This document shows positions 8,743 through 17,899 of a DNA stretch of 64,000 nucleotides, piece by piece. Source of the DNA: Eubacteriales bacterium (GTDB taxonomy: Bacteria; Bacillota; Clostridia; Oscillospirales; Oscillospiraceae); the NCBI GenBank assembly GCA_030539285.1, contig JAUNSH010000002.1, forward strand, positions 1 through 64,000, read 5' to 3'. Positions within the stretch are counted from its first letter, which is position 1. Every line of letters starts with the position of its first letter. The notes below the pieces were generated by a model. That model did no database searches. It saw only the letters and a program-made list of their open reading frames with translations, and had not been told where the DNA came from. A program made the position numbers and the translations under genes.

Positions 8743-10513
8743 TAGCTTCCATTTTAGCCCAGAGAACAACCGCTCTATGCTGATGCCCCGTCTGCCTAAG
8801 CAGGAAGCATTTGCAAAAGCCATGGAAGGTCACAAAACGCGCGCCAAGTACCCATTGGTCCCAGAGGAAAAACTGAACAAAAATCCTTATTTTCAGTGCA
8901 ATCTGGGTATGCACCTGAAAGATCTGGAACTGGAAGGAGGAAAGCGTACCTACGGTATCTATGTTCCTGATGGGATGATCAGCAAGGGGGCGGGGCTGGT
9001 GCTGTTCCTGCCCTCCGAGATTCGTGCGGCAGACTTTGTAGCATATGAAAACTGGCAGGCCCTATCCGAAAAGTATCACACCGCCGTATTTCTCTTGGAA
9101 AGCGGTTCGGATGGCTGGACCCGGGAGAGCCTAGAGGCTGACTTTGATTTCGCTTGGGGCGTCGTCAGCCGGGAGTTCTCCGGCAGACTGACAGTTGACG
9201 TGTGCGAGTCCTATTTCTATCCCATTGGCCTGGGGGATGCGGCCGCGGTGGCGGCCTCCTTCGCCTTGACCTACAGCGCAACATTTCCGGCATTTGCGGT
9301 GGACGGAGACTGCGACGTGGATCCGGAATTGCTGGACACTTTGCGCGCCCTGCCCTCTGATGGTGTAAAGACTCTGAAAAAAACAGATATTGCTATGCCT
9401 GCATTTGTGACTGACCGCAAAGGACACGGAGCGGCTCTAAAAAACTACCTGTGCCAGCTCATGGGGTGGGATGGTTCAGCAGCATACCAGAACGAATACG
9501 GTGAGGTCTACCCACAGAAACCCCATGCGGGTGCTTGGTTTGTCAACGATCAGCCCACGGCAGAGGTGTGGTATGGTACGGGGTCGGAAGACCTTTCCCG
9601 GGAGGAATGGAACGAGGCAATGGTACGCTTTGTGCTGCGATGGTCTCTCTGGGGTGGCTCTGGCAACAACCATCTGCGCCGTAAAGAGAGTAGCGCCCAG
9701 ATGGGCATGCTCCGTGTGGAGCTGGAAGTGAATGGTCTTCCCAGATTCTACGATGTGTACGTGCCCTCTTGCTACCGCCCTGGGGATAAAAAGCAGTATC
9801 CTTTGGTGCTGGCCATCCACGGTATGTCATGCAATGCGGAGTACTTTGAAAAGACCAGTGAGTGGCACCGGGTGGCAGAGGAACGTGGCTTCTTTGTGGC
9901 CTATGCCAGTGCTTACCCTTATAACGACGGCCTGGCTCGGTTCCCGGTGCCCCACTGGGCTCTGAAAACCATGGACGTTGAACCCCAGGATGAGTTGACC
10001 TATTTCCGCCGTCTGCTGGAGCAGATGGAGGCAAACTACCCTATCGATCCCAAGCGTATATATGCGGCAGGCCACTCCAACGGCGGCCAGATGACCCAGG
10101 TACTGCTGCGGGAGATGCCGGAGAAGTTTGCGGCTTTTGGCCCCACCGGTTCGCTTCTGGGTTGGCGGGAGGATCAGGTGGAGTTGCCCGGAAAGGACAT
10201 TGTCTGCCCTGTGTGGTTGATTATGGGCGAATACGATGTAGCCAATCCAGAGCCCAGAGAGAATGCCATGGCCCAGAGGACTATTGCGGCCTATGCCGAG
10301 AGCAATGGTGCGGTTTCGTCCGGTGGGTGGTATGACAATGGCATCTACCATACCTTGTCGTTGTACAATACGGCTCATATACCTGTGGTGCGCTACACTA
10401 TTATGCAGGGCTGCCCCCATACCTATACGGCAGAGATGGCGGAGCTGACCTGGAACGAATGGTTCAGCCATTTCACAAGAGAGCCCGACGGCAGTGCGGT
10501 GTATCATGGATAA
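8729..10513 (+). CDS. Alpha/beta-hydrolase (PHB depolymerase/esterase-like) with an extra N-terminal domain
   Basis: The C-terminal half of this 594-residue protein is a serine esterase. It has a YPLVLAIHGMS oxyanion region, a nucleophile in GHSNGG (Ser about 449), a likely acid in MGEYD (about 500) and a likely base in the CPHTYT motif (about 562). The pattern resembles LpqC/PHB-depolymerase and feruloyl-esterase-like hydrolases. The first 320 residues look like a second, degenerate hydrolase-like domain. There is no signal peptide, so it acts in the cytoplasm. Its overlap with the ATPase gene suggests it cleaves the imported compound. The ATG at 8729 after aggtgag is preferred over the GTG at 8720. 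Confidence 0.82.
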   Translation: MTKYNSFHFSPENNRSMLMPRLPKQEAFAKAMEGHKTRAKYPLVPEEKLNKNPYFQCNLGMHLKDLELEGGKRTYGIYVPDGMISKGAGLVLFLPSEIRAADFVAYENWQALSEKYHTAVFLLESGSDGWTRESLEADFDFAWGVVSREFSGRLTVDVCESYFYPIGLGDAAAVAASFALTYSATFPAFAVDGDCDVDPELLDTLRALPSDGVKTLKKTDIAMPAFVTDRKGHGAALKNYLCQLMGWDGSAAYQNEYGEVYPQKPHAGAWFVNDQPTAEVWYGTGSEDLSREEWNEAMVRFVLRWSLWGGSGNNHLRRKESSAQMGMLRVELEVNGLPRFYDVYVPSCYRPGDKKQYPLVLAIHGMSCNAEYFEKTSEWHRVAEERGFFVAYASAYPYNDGLARFPVPHWALKTMDVEPQDELTYFRRLLEQMEANYPIDPKRIYAAGHSNGGQMTQVLLREMPEKFAAFGPTGSLLGWREDQVELPGKDIVCPVWLIMGEYDVANPEPRENAMAQRTIAAYAESNGAVSSGGWYDNGIYHTLSLYNTAHIPVVRYTIMQGCPHTYTAEMAELTWNEWFSHFTREPDGSAVYHG

Positions 10514-10535
10514 ACCAGGAAGGGGAGAACTTCCT

Positions 10536-11243
10536 ATGGAGATCTGGAATCGAATAGGGTCGGCAAAGGTCCAAACACCTCACCCAGAAGAAGCCGCGGC
10601 TTTTCTGCGGCAGCAGTTGTGGTTTGCGCCGGTGGAGAATTGTGAGAATGTGGTTCAATCCGGGAATTTTTGGATTGAGTTTGTCCGCTGGGATGGCTCA
10701 CTGGATGCGTACCGACCGGATGCCATGCTCTGCGGCCTGCGGCACATTGCCCTGGAGACAAGCGACGTCTGCAAAGTTCTGGCAGACTGCCGTGTCCGGG
10801 GCCTGGAGTTGCAGACAGCCCCGGACGGAGGTCCCTGGCTGAATCGAAAGGTCTACGGTACAGGGCTGCACTACTTCAATATTCTTACGGATTTTGGCAT
10901 CACCATAGAGGTGACGGAAAAGCATTCGGGCAGCGCGCCTAAGGCAGACCGACCGATTTGGGGACTGGGCCATGTGGGCATTCAGGTGCCAACTCTGCCG
11001 GAGGCTCTGGCCTTTTATGAGAGCTTGGGATTCCAGCGAGATTTTGCCCCTGTGGAGAATGACACTCCGGATGGCCCGGTGCAGTGCTGCATGGTTACCA
11101 AAAACGGCTTGACGCTGGAACTTTATGCGTTTGTAAATTACGCAGATGCCCCCATGCAGGAGAACCCGGCGCTGTCGGCACTGGAGATTCCGGGACTGTC
11201 TGCGCCAGTACGCGGTCCTGCTGGGGAATGCCTGCTCGGGTAG
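10536..11243 (+). CDS. VOC-superfamily (glyoxalase/bleomycin-resistance fold) protein
   Basis: This 235-residue protein has two VOC-type modules: one near HIALETSDV (about residue 70) and one near GLGHVGIQVPTLPEALAFYE (about 145-165). The start follows the ribosome site aggaaggggag. VOC proteins are metal-dependent lyases, isomerases or dioxygenases, and the reaction here is unknown. The last 25 residues (ending PAGECLLG) do not look like a normal VOC strand, so a late frameshift is possible. It lies between the esterase and the sugar kinase in one operon. Confidence 0.72.
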   Translation: MEIWNRIGSAKVQTPHPEEAAAFLRQQLWFAPVENCENVVQSGNFWIEFVRWDGSLDAYRPDAMLCGLRHIALETSDVCKVLADCRVRGLELQTAPDGGPWLNRKVYGTGLHYFNILTDFGITIEVTEKHSGSAPKADRPIWGLGHVGIQVPTLPEALAFYESLGFQRDFAPVENDTPDGPVQCCMVTKNGLTLELYAFVNYADAPMQENPALSALEIPGLSAPVRGPAGECLLG

Positions 11244-11286
11244 GCACGTGGCTGCTGTTTACTAACAAACGAAGGAGATGGGGAAA

Positions 11287-12273
11287 ATGAATGCAGAATT
11301 CGACGTGGTAGCCCTGGGGGAACTGCTGATTGATTTTACAGGCAGTGGAAAAAGCAGTCAGGGGAATGGGCTATTTGAGGCCTGCCCAGGCGGAGCTCCC
11401 TGCAATGTGCTGGCCATGTTGCGTAGGCTGCACAGATCCTGCGCTTTTGTGGGCAAGGTAGGCGATGACCTGTTCGGCAGACTGCTGCGGGATACCGTGG
11501 CAGACATTGGTATCGATACGACGGCACTGATCGTGGATCCGGAGGCCCGGACGACTCTGGCATTCGTGCAAACTATGCCAGACGGCGATCGGGACTTCGC
11601 TTTCTATCGAAATCCCGGCGCAGATATGCTTCTAAGGGCCGAGGATCTGCCGGAACAGACTATCCGGAAAGCGAAAGTCTTCCACTTTGGAACGCTGTCC
11701 ATGACCCATCCTAGCGTTCGTGCGGCTACGGAGCGGGCGGTGGCTTTAGCAAAAGAGGGCGGTGCACTGATCTCTTTTGACCCCAATCTCCGTCCGCCGC
11801 TGTGGGCCAGCCTGGAAGATGCCCGTCAGGCGATCCACTGGGGCATGGGTCAGTGCGACGTTCTGAAAATTGCGGACAATGAGCTGATGTTTGTGACCGA
11901 CCAAGAGGATTTTTATGAGGGGGCAACGATCCTGCAGAAGCGATATCCCAATATCCGGGTACTAAATGTCACTGCTGGTGCCGGGGGGAGCTACAGTTTC
12001 TATGGGCAGGAAGCCCCCGTTTTTGTCCCAGCCTGCCATTTGGGCGGCGTGATCGAGACCACCGGTGCGGGGGATACTTTCTGTGCCAGCGTACTGAACT
12101 TTGCTTTGGATCATGGTATTGAGAACCTGACAGCTACCGATCGCAGGGCAATGCTGGAGTTTGCCAACGCCGCGGCCTACATTGTCGCCACCCGCAAAGG
12201 TGCTATTCGTTCCATGCCGGAGCCAGAGGAAGTGGCAGCTTTGCTGGCTAAAGACCCTTTCCCCAAAGTATAA
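11287..12273 (+). CDS. PfkB-family sugar kinase (fructokinase-like)
   Basis: The 328-residue protein shows the PfkB N-terminal pattern (VALGELLIDF, then a PGGAPCNV sugar-binding segment). The C-terminal catalytic GAGDTF motif lies at about residues 258-263. The family phosphorylates sugars or nucleosides with ATP, and the overall pattern is closest to fructokinases. Start chosen at 11287, nine bases after aaggag. The ATG at 11278 abuts the ribosome site. As last gene of the operon it probably traps the sugar released from the imported compound. Confidence 0.88.
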   Translation: MNAEFDVVALGELLIDFTGSGKSSQGNGLFEACPGGAPCNVLAMLRRLHRSCAFVGKVGDDLFGRLLRDTVADIGIDTTALIVDPEARTTLAFVQTMPDGDRDFAFYRNPGADMLLRAEDLPEQTIRKAKVFHFGTLSMTHPSVRAATERAVALAKEGGALISFDPNLRPPLWASLEDARQAIHWGMGQCDVLKIADNELMFVTDQEDFYEGATILQKRYPNIRVLNVTAGAGGSYSFYGQEAPVFVPACHLGGVIETTGAGDTFCASVLNFALDHGIENLTATDRRAMLEFANAAAYIVATRKGAIRSMPEPEEVAALLAKDPFPKV

Positions 12274-12389
12274 AGCAGAGGTACGTTGCGTAACACGTAC
12301 AAAGGGAAAGCGGCATTGATCATCCCCGAGTGACTCTTGTCAAGTAAGTAAAGACGGGCATAAGCTACTGCAACCGTACAAAGGAGTGA

Positions 12390-12602
12390 ATCGGCTATAG
12401 CATCCGTCTCAACGTCTACGAGTATCCCTGTCTGGAGGAAGCGGAACACACACCGCGGAAGGCGGACATGGTCATGTCCATGGAACTGGCGCTGGATACG
12501 CCGACGGTGGGAACCATATGACTAGAGCAGAATTTTGCCGTCACGGAGAATGGCTATGAGTTTCTCAACAAAACTCCAACGGAGCTTTTCGCTGTGCACT
12601 GA
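12390..12602 (+). pseudogene. C-terminal remnant of an M24-family (Xaa-Pro) peptidase
   Basis: One frame reads IRLNVYEYPCLEEAE, then ADMVMSMELALDTPTVGTI, a stop, and then NFAVTENGYEFLNKTPTELF followed by a second stop. This is the C-terminal signature of M24 peptidases (metal-binding HE.P region, MV.S.E, VTE.GYE.L). The N-terminal two thirds are missing and an internal stop interrupts the piece. It abuts the truncated dehydrogenase that follows, so one deletion may have removed the material between them. Confidence 0.7.
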
Positions 12603-13301
12603 CCCGGTACACGCACCTTTGTCACAGGCGGGAAGGCCATGCTTGGCTCCAACCCCATCGCCTGCGCCTTCCCGGCAGACCCCTACGACTTCTTCTTCGA
12701 TTCCTCCACCACTGTGGTTACCCGGGGCAAGCTGGAGATGTACAACAAGATGGAAAAGCCCCTGCCCGAGGGCTGGGCGCTGGACAAGAACGGTCACCCC
12801 TCCACCAACGCGCCGGACGTGCTGGCCAACATCGTGGCGAAAAAGGGCGGCGGCATCATACCTCTGGGCGGCTCCACGGAGCAGCTGGGCAGCCATAAGG
12901 GCTACGGCTACGGTATGCTGTGCGAGATATTCTCCTCCGTTTTGTCCATGGGCGCCACTTCCAACTACTGCATGACCGGCGGCAAGGACCAAATCTGCCA
13001 CGGCTTCATGGCCATCAACTCCGCCTTCTTCGGCGATCCCGCCGCCATCAAGGAGCACTTCTCCACCTTCCTGCAGGAGCTGCGGGACGCTCCCAAGGCC
13101 GACGGTCAGGAGCGGATCTACACCCACGGCGAAAAGGAAGTGGCTGCTGTCAAGCGCATTATGGAGAATGGTGTCCCCGTCAACGACAACACCATGGTGG
13201 AGGTTCTGGATCTGTGCAACTATCTGGGCGTGGACTTTGGCTCCTACTTCGGTGACTACCGCCCGCCTGTCAAGGAAGACGTCTTCAAGGGTAACTATTA
13301 A
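12603..13301 (+). pseudogene. 5'-truncated Ldh_2-family malate/L-lactate-type dehydrogenase
   Basis: From TFVTGGKAMLGSNPIACAFP onward the sequence follows NAD(P)-dependent Ldh_2 dehydrogenases (malate, sulfolactate and ureidoglycolate dehydrogenases). It continues through GGSTEQLGSHKGYGYGML and ends DVFKGNY. Family members have about 350 residues. Only about 225 are present, and roughly the first 130, including a catalytic histidine region, are missing. An in-frame stop at 12600 precedes the piece. An ATG at 12639 could still yield a fragment. Malic enzyme follows 14 bases later. Confidence 0.75.
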
Positions 13302-13315
13302 AGGAGAAATGAACA

Positions 13316-14488
13316 ATGGATTATGCAAAAGAATCCCTTCGGCTCCACAGGGAATGGAAGGGTAAAATTGAGGTAGTGGCGACGGTTCCCGTGTCCACCA
13401 AAGACGAGTTGTCTGTGGCTTACACCCCCGGTGTGGCCCAGCCCTGTCTGGAAATCCAGAAGGATATTAACAAGTCTTACGAATTGACCCGGCGGCACAA
13501 TCTGTGCGCCGTGATTACCGACGGCACCGCCGTGCTGGGCCTGGGCGATATCGGTCCCGAGGCGGGTATGCCCGTCATGGAGGGCAAGTGCGCCCTGTTC
13601 AAGGCCTTCGGCGATGTGGACGCCTTCCCCCTGTGCATCAAGAGTAAGGACGTGGACGAATTTGTCAACGCGGTGTATCTGATTTCCGGCTCCTTCGGCG
13701 GCGTGAATCTGGAGGATATCTCCGCCCCCCGGTGCTTTGAAATCGAGCGGAAGCTGAAGGAAAAGTGCGACATTCCCATCTTCCACGACGACCAGCACGG
13801 CACCGCCGTCATTACCCTTGCCGGTCTGACCAACGCGCTGAAAGTCGTGGGCAAGAAGAAGGAGGATGTGAAAATTGTCACCTCCGGCGCCGGCGCCGCC
13901 GCCATTGCCATTGTGAAGCTGCTGCTGAGCGCGGGCTTCCAAAACATCACCATGTGCGACCGCAAGGGCGCCATCTACGCAGGCCGGGATGGCCTGAACT
14001 GGATCAAGGAAGAAATGGCTCTGGCCACCAATCTTGACAAGAAGGCCGGCTCTCTTGCCGACATGCTGGTGGGCGCGGATGTGTTCATCGGCGTGTCCGC
14101 CCCCGGCATGGTGACGAAGGAAATGGTGGCTGCCATGAATAAGGATGCCATCATCTTCGCCTGCGCCAACCCCACCCCGGAGATCTTCCCCGACGAGGCC
14201 AAGGCCGGCGGTGCCAAGGTGGTCTCCACCGGCCGCAGCGACTACCCCAACCAGATCAACAACGTGCTGGCCTTCCCCGGCATCTTCCGGGGTGCCTTTG
14301 ATGTCCGTGCTTCCGACATCAACGAGGAAATGAAGATGGCCGCCGCCGAGGCGTTGGCTGGTCTGATCACCGATGAAGAGCTGAACGAGAACTACATCAT
14401 CCCCGCTGCCTTTGACCCCCGGGTAGGCCCCGCCGTGGCAAAGGCTGTGGCAGATGCCGCCAGAAAGTCCGGCGTGGCAAGACTCTGA
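13316..14488 (+). CDS. NAD(P)-dependent malic enzyme
   Basis: The 390-residue protein matches short bacterial malic enzymes, which convert malate to pyruvate and CO2 with reduction of NAD(P). Visible markers are the N-terminal AYTPGVAQPC motif, the metal/substrate segment IPIFHDDQHGTAV and the nucleotide-binding GAGAAAIAIVKLL. ACANPTPEIFPDEA and the late SDYPNQINN motif are also present. A good ribosome site (aaaggag) precedes the ATG. It was probably co-transcribed with the now broken dehydrogenase, and a clear hairpin ends the unit. Confidence 0.95.
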   Translation: MDYAKESLRLHREWKGKIEVVATVPVSTKDELSVAYTPGVAQPCLEIQKDINKSYELTRRHNLCAVITDGTAVLGLGDIGPEAGMPVMEGKCALFKAFGDVDAFPLCIKSKDVDEFVNAVYLISGSFGGVNLEDISAPRCFEIERKLKEKCDIPIFHDDQHGTAVITLAGLTNALKVVGKKKEDVKIVTSGAGAAAIAIVKLLLSAGFQNITMCDRKGAIYAGRDGLNWIKEEMALATNLDKKAGSLADMLVGADVFIGVSAPGMVTKEMVAAMNKDAIIFACANPTPEIFPDEAKAGGAKVVSTGRSDYPNQINNVLAFPGIFRGAFDVRASDINEEMKMAAAEALAGLITDEELNENYIIPAAFDPRVGPAVAKAVADAARKSGVARL

Positions 14489-14516
14489 GTGTTATGTAAT
14501 AGAGACAATGGAAAGT

Positions 14517-14550
14517 GAATTCCCTCCGTTCCTACGGGAATTCGTTTTAC
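14517..14550 (+). terminator. Terminator after malic enzyme
   Basis: An 8-bp stem (gaattccc 14517-14524 with gggaattc 14536-14543) and the T-rich run gtttta follow the malic enzyme stop by 28 bases. Confidence 0.7.
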
Positions 14551-15181
14551 TCCACAGCGCCCCATTCGTAAAGACCTCGAAAGGCTATTAAGGCAAATTA
14601 TCACATTTTTATGTTGAGTCCTGCTGCGCAGGACTTTAAAGGATTACCAACAATCATCCGGAGGACACCGTAAAAGTGTCCTCCGGAATTGCTTAAATGT
14701 GTTCCGGTTCCGCATTCTGCAGGGTAAATTACTTTATATAGGGGGTAATATAGATAGTTCTGTAGGAAGAACGCAGTACGGAGAATGGTTTTGGGAAAGA
14801 TTTGCTGCCAGTATACATAATATTTTTATTGGATAAGTGGGATTTTTTCGTTTTGAAATGAATACCCACAAACCATTTTCCCTTTGTGGGTACTCATTTT
14901 AAAACGGGCTGGGAATCCAAAGGGACGGCAATTCCTTTGGCCTTGGGTCATCCAATAGGGGCGGGGAGCGCCCTGTTGGCTTATGGATACAAAGGGGACA
15001 GCGTTTCCTTGGCAGTGGTTTCCAAAGGCGGCGGCGCTGCCTTGGCAGGAAGAATCCAAAGAAACCGGCGGTTTCGTGGCACACGACTTTGTTTGCAAAG
15101 TCTAGTGTGTTATACCTTTGGCGACCGTGGGTGGCGGAAAGGGGTTGTTCGGGGCGGGAACAAGCACTTTCCGTCAGCACA
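14551..15181. other. Gene-free region
   Basis: No protein-like frame is convincing here. Small hairpins lie at 14617-14635 (agtcctg with caggact) and 14657-14687 (12-bp perfect stem tccggaggacac). From 14885 the sequence is rich in ccaaagg/ccttgg words and could be a family-specific intergenic repeat. Frames translated from it lack normal composition. Confidence 0.5.
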
Positions 15182-15250
15182 GAACAGGCGGATTTTGGCG
15201 CGCCACGCGCTGAAATTCAGGATTTGCCCCTCGGCAAAATCCGCCTGTTC
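15182..15250. repeat. Perfect 16-bp inverted repeat with 37-base spacer
   Basis: The arms gaacaggcggattttg (15182-15197) and its exact complement (15235-15250) flank a spacer containing gcgcgccacgcgc. There is no T tract. It looks like a palindromic intergenic repeat or the end of a small mobile unit, and lies just downstream of the broken minus-strand gene. Confidence 0.6.
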
Positions 15251-15362
15251 GGGTGTAGGTGGTGTCGCGAAATGGAGAGGAGAAGCGCAGGGTCGCCTCG
15301 CAATGGAGCGGCATCACCGGGGGAGCAAAAGGTATATCAACTCCCGTCCCGCCGCAGCGACG

Positions 15363-16250
15363 TTACTCCCCGTCCTCGTCGTATTCCGCTTCACACTTCG
15401 GGCAGCAAAAATCTTCCTCGTTGTCCTTGGCAAAGAATGCCTTCATACAGTTTTTGCAGAGCTTCAAGCTGGAGGTTTCGTCTGCCAGCATGAAGCTGAA
15501 CATCATCTGGATCGCCAGCAGCAGGGAATGAAAATCCCACACAATGGTGGGCCGCTCCCATAACTCGATGTGGTAGTTCGGTGCGATTCCTCCAAACGCC
15601 GCCATACCCTGCCGGTAAATGTTACGGGTGTCCTCGTCCATTTCCTCGTCATCCTCATAGAACAGGAAACTGCTCAGGAAGGTAAAGGACCAGTCCTGAA
15701 AGGTCTGCTCCAACCAGTCGTAGCGTTCCGCGTAGTTACGCATGAAGCACATGACCTGTGCCTCCGGCTCTTTACGGAATGTCATTGCCAGCGCGATCAT
15801 GGTGCGGTCGCCGTTGATATTCCAGAGGGAGTCTTTCCCATTCTTGAAAAAGTCTGGCTTCTCGAAGGGGAAGAAATAGGAAAGGTATTTCTGTGTGTCC
15901 ATCACTTCCTCCCGGATGAAATGGTTCGTAGGAAGGTAGACTGCTTTGTAATCAATAAACGAGGGTGTTGTAGGCAGCGCTGTCATCAGACCGAGCAAAC
16001 CGTATTTGGTGACAAACTCCATAATGGCTTCCCGGATTTCTCACTTGGAGGAAGTGCGGATCATCAGTCCCACGTTCAGCGCATCCAGCACCATCTGCTG
16101 ATACTCCTTCAGCGGGTCATAAATCCTTGGCATGGCGTTGGGTGCCGGGGTGATGTAGTATTTCCCGTTCTTGTCTTTCCGCCATTCGTATCGGTCGTAT
16201 CTTACCCAGCTTGAGCTGGCGTGTTTGAACAGGTCTTTCATGCCGTGCAC
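15363..16250 (-). pseudogene. Mobile-element gene of unknown function with an in-frame UGA stop
   Basis: Two pieces lie in the same frame: 69 residues ending RTSSK and 219 residues starting near EIREAIMEFV. They are separated only by a TGA at 16040-16042 (read on the minus strand), with no length change. The joined protein would be about 296 residues. It ends in a zinc-ribbon-like segment (CKNC then CCPKC) and an acidic tail. I do not recognise its function. A point mutation is the simplest explanation. It overlaps the upstream gene by 13 bases, so the two formed one operon. Confidence 0.7.
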
Positions 16251-16861
16251 CTCTCCTTCTCGCCGTCCGCAAGGGCGGCTTTTTCATATTCAGCCAAAAA
16301 CTCTTTTTCTCTCAGGCTCAGATTGGACTTACCAGACAGCTCCGTGTACAACTCTTTTTGAATCCTGCTCATCAGGCGGGCCATTTTCTTTCGTACATTT
16401 CTGTCCGTCTGTTCTACCGCCGCCGCATAGGTCTGCGGTGTCCAATCCCGAACGACCATAAAGTAAAGCAGCGATTTGTATTCGACATCCAGCGCCTGAA
16501 AGGTTTTGGAGAGAATCGGATACCCAGTCATCTCGCCCAGCTCATGAGGGCAGTTGAAGACCATATCCAGATACCGACCCTGCCGGACAGAGGTGTAATT
16601 GGCACCGCACATCCACTCCGGGAAGAGCTTGCCATTGTACTTGAGTTCGTACTCCATCGCCATATCCCCTTGGATCGGTTCGTGATACCGTTCTTTCCGT
16701 TCCCGGTTTGCATCCAGCTTGTCCCAGCAGGCGACCACATTCTCAAAGTCCGCTTCTGTGCGGGCCGCCTCTTCCAAACGGGTCATGGCTTCCGCGCGAA
16801 GCTCCCGTTTCAGTTTCCTCCGTGTGCCCTCCGGCTCCAATGCGGTTTCCAGATCAGCCAT
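16238..16861 (-). CDS. Putative sigma-70 region-4-like protein of the mobile element
   Basis: The 207-residue protein starts at an ATG behind a ggaggtgacc ribosome site and is highly charged. The stretch WTPQTYAAAVEQTDRNVRKKMARL (about residues 140-163, described here by its ends WTPQ and KKMARL) resembles a helix-turn-helix like sigma region 4. That reading is tentative. It is divergent from the primase gene at 17081, in a position often occupied by a regulator. The function is not established. Confidence 0.5.
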   Translation of the reverse strand: MADLETALEPEGTRRKLKRELRAEAMTRLEEAARTEADFENVVACWDKLDANRERKERYHEPIQGDMAMEYELKYNGKLFPEWMCGANYTSVRQGRYLDMVFNCPHELGEMTGYPILSKTFQALDVEYKSLLYFMVVRDWTPQTYAAAVEQTDRNVRKKMARLMSRIQKELYTELSGKSNLSLREKEFLAEYEKAALADGEKERCTA

Positions 16862-17080
16862 GCCGGTCACCTCCAAAAATTTTTTTGAAATTTTTTCTGC
16901 CAATGGTTCCGATTTCCCCCTCTGTTTTCTCCTATTAGTGAGGGGGTAATCCAGACACGCCCCAAGGGGCAACTATCTGTGTCGGAAAGGAGCCATTGCA
17001 GGATTACAGCCTTAGAACAAGTGTTCGTATATTCTATCACGGAATCGAACGAATTGCAATAACAACGAAGGAGAGATAGC

Positions 17081-17689
17081 TTGAAAATTTTTGAAACCGT
17101 AAAACAATCTGTGACAGCCAGACAGGCCGCCGAACGGTATGGGCTGGAAGTGAACGCCCATGGAATGGCACTGTGCCCCTTCCATGCAGATTACCAACCC
17201 AGCCTGAAACTGGACGAGCGGTTCTACTGCTTCGGTTGTCATGCCAGCGGTGATGTCATTGACTTCACCGCCAAGCTGTTCGGCATCAGCCCCAAAGATG
17301 CCGCCCAGAAACTTGCCGAGGACTTCGGCATCACGTCCAGATCACCAACGGAAATCAATATCCCCAAACGCCATGCAGAGCCGCGTCCAGATTTGGAACG
17401 GCTCTGCATTTCTGTTTTGCGGGATTATCTCCGGCTGCTGCGGATATGGCGTCTTCGCTATGAGCCTGCTGCACCGGGGGAGCCAATGGATGACCGCTTT
17501 GTGGAAAGCTGCCAGATGGAAGAAACCGTCAATGCGTTTCTGGATGCCCTGATTGACGGCACCCCGGCACTCCGGGAACGGGTGGTTGGAATGCTTCTGA
17601 AAGATGGGAGTATCTACGAACTGCAAGCCTATGTAGAAAGAAGAAAGGAGGAACCGAGCTATGCCGGAAAATACCAGCCTTGTGCCTGA
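17081..17689 (+). CDS. CHC2 zinc-finger primase-like protein
   Basis: This 202-residue protein has the CHC2 zinc finger of DnaG-type primases (CPFHADYQPSLK, then FYCFGCHASGDVIDF, residues about 30-65). There is no TOPRIM catalytic domain, so it is a stand-alone zinc-finger partner. It starts at TTG, eight bases after aaggagag. It is the counterpart of the gene at 56147, which shares the finger and the motif AAQKL(A/S)..FGI. Its likely role is replication of the excised element. The 3' end overlaps the next reading frame. Confidence 0.8.
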   Translation: MKIFETVKQSVTARQAAERYGLEVNAHGMALCPFHADYQPSLKLDERFYCFGCHASGDVIDFTAKLFGISPKDAAQKLAEDFGITSRSPTEINIPKRHAEPRPDLERLCISVLRDYLRLLRIWRLRYEPAAPGEPMDDRFVESCQMEETVNAFLDALIDGTPALRERVVGMLLKDGSIYELQAYVERRKEEPSYAGKYQPCA

Positions 17690-17899
17690 ATGGGTGGACG
17701 ACAAAACGATCAACGAGGTGTTGTTCTGCCGGGATTTTTTGCAGACCCATCCCATGATCAGCGTGGGCGGTGCGTTCTTTACGAAGGACGGTCTGGTGCC
17801 TGACGAGGGCCTGCTGAAAAAGCAGATCTACGACAGCATCAAGGACTATGTCACCACCGGGCCGGGCAAAAAGGTGGGGAATCTGCTGGAAGTTCTGCG
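17661..17899 (+). pseudogene. 5' fragment of a replication-associated gene
   Basis: An ATG at 17661, overlapping the primase gene, opens about 80 residues (MPENTSLVPEW ... GNLLEVLR). They look like the N-terminus of an element replication protein. The frame then meets the tail of a different gene in another frame, at about 17900. In the related cassette at 56679 this position holds a VapE-type ATPase, so the lost part was probably a replicative helicase/ATPase. This is inferred from gene order. Confidence 0.6.

Noticed and set aside
14886..15563. 225-codon plus-strand open frame
   Set aside because: It crosses a perfect inverted repeat and the 3' end of the minus-strand zinc-ribbon gene, and the protein has repeat-like composition.
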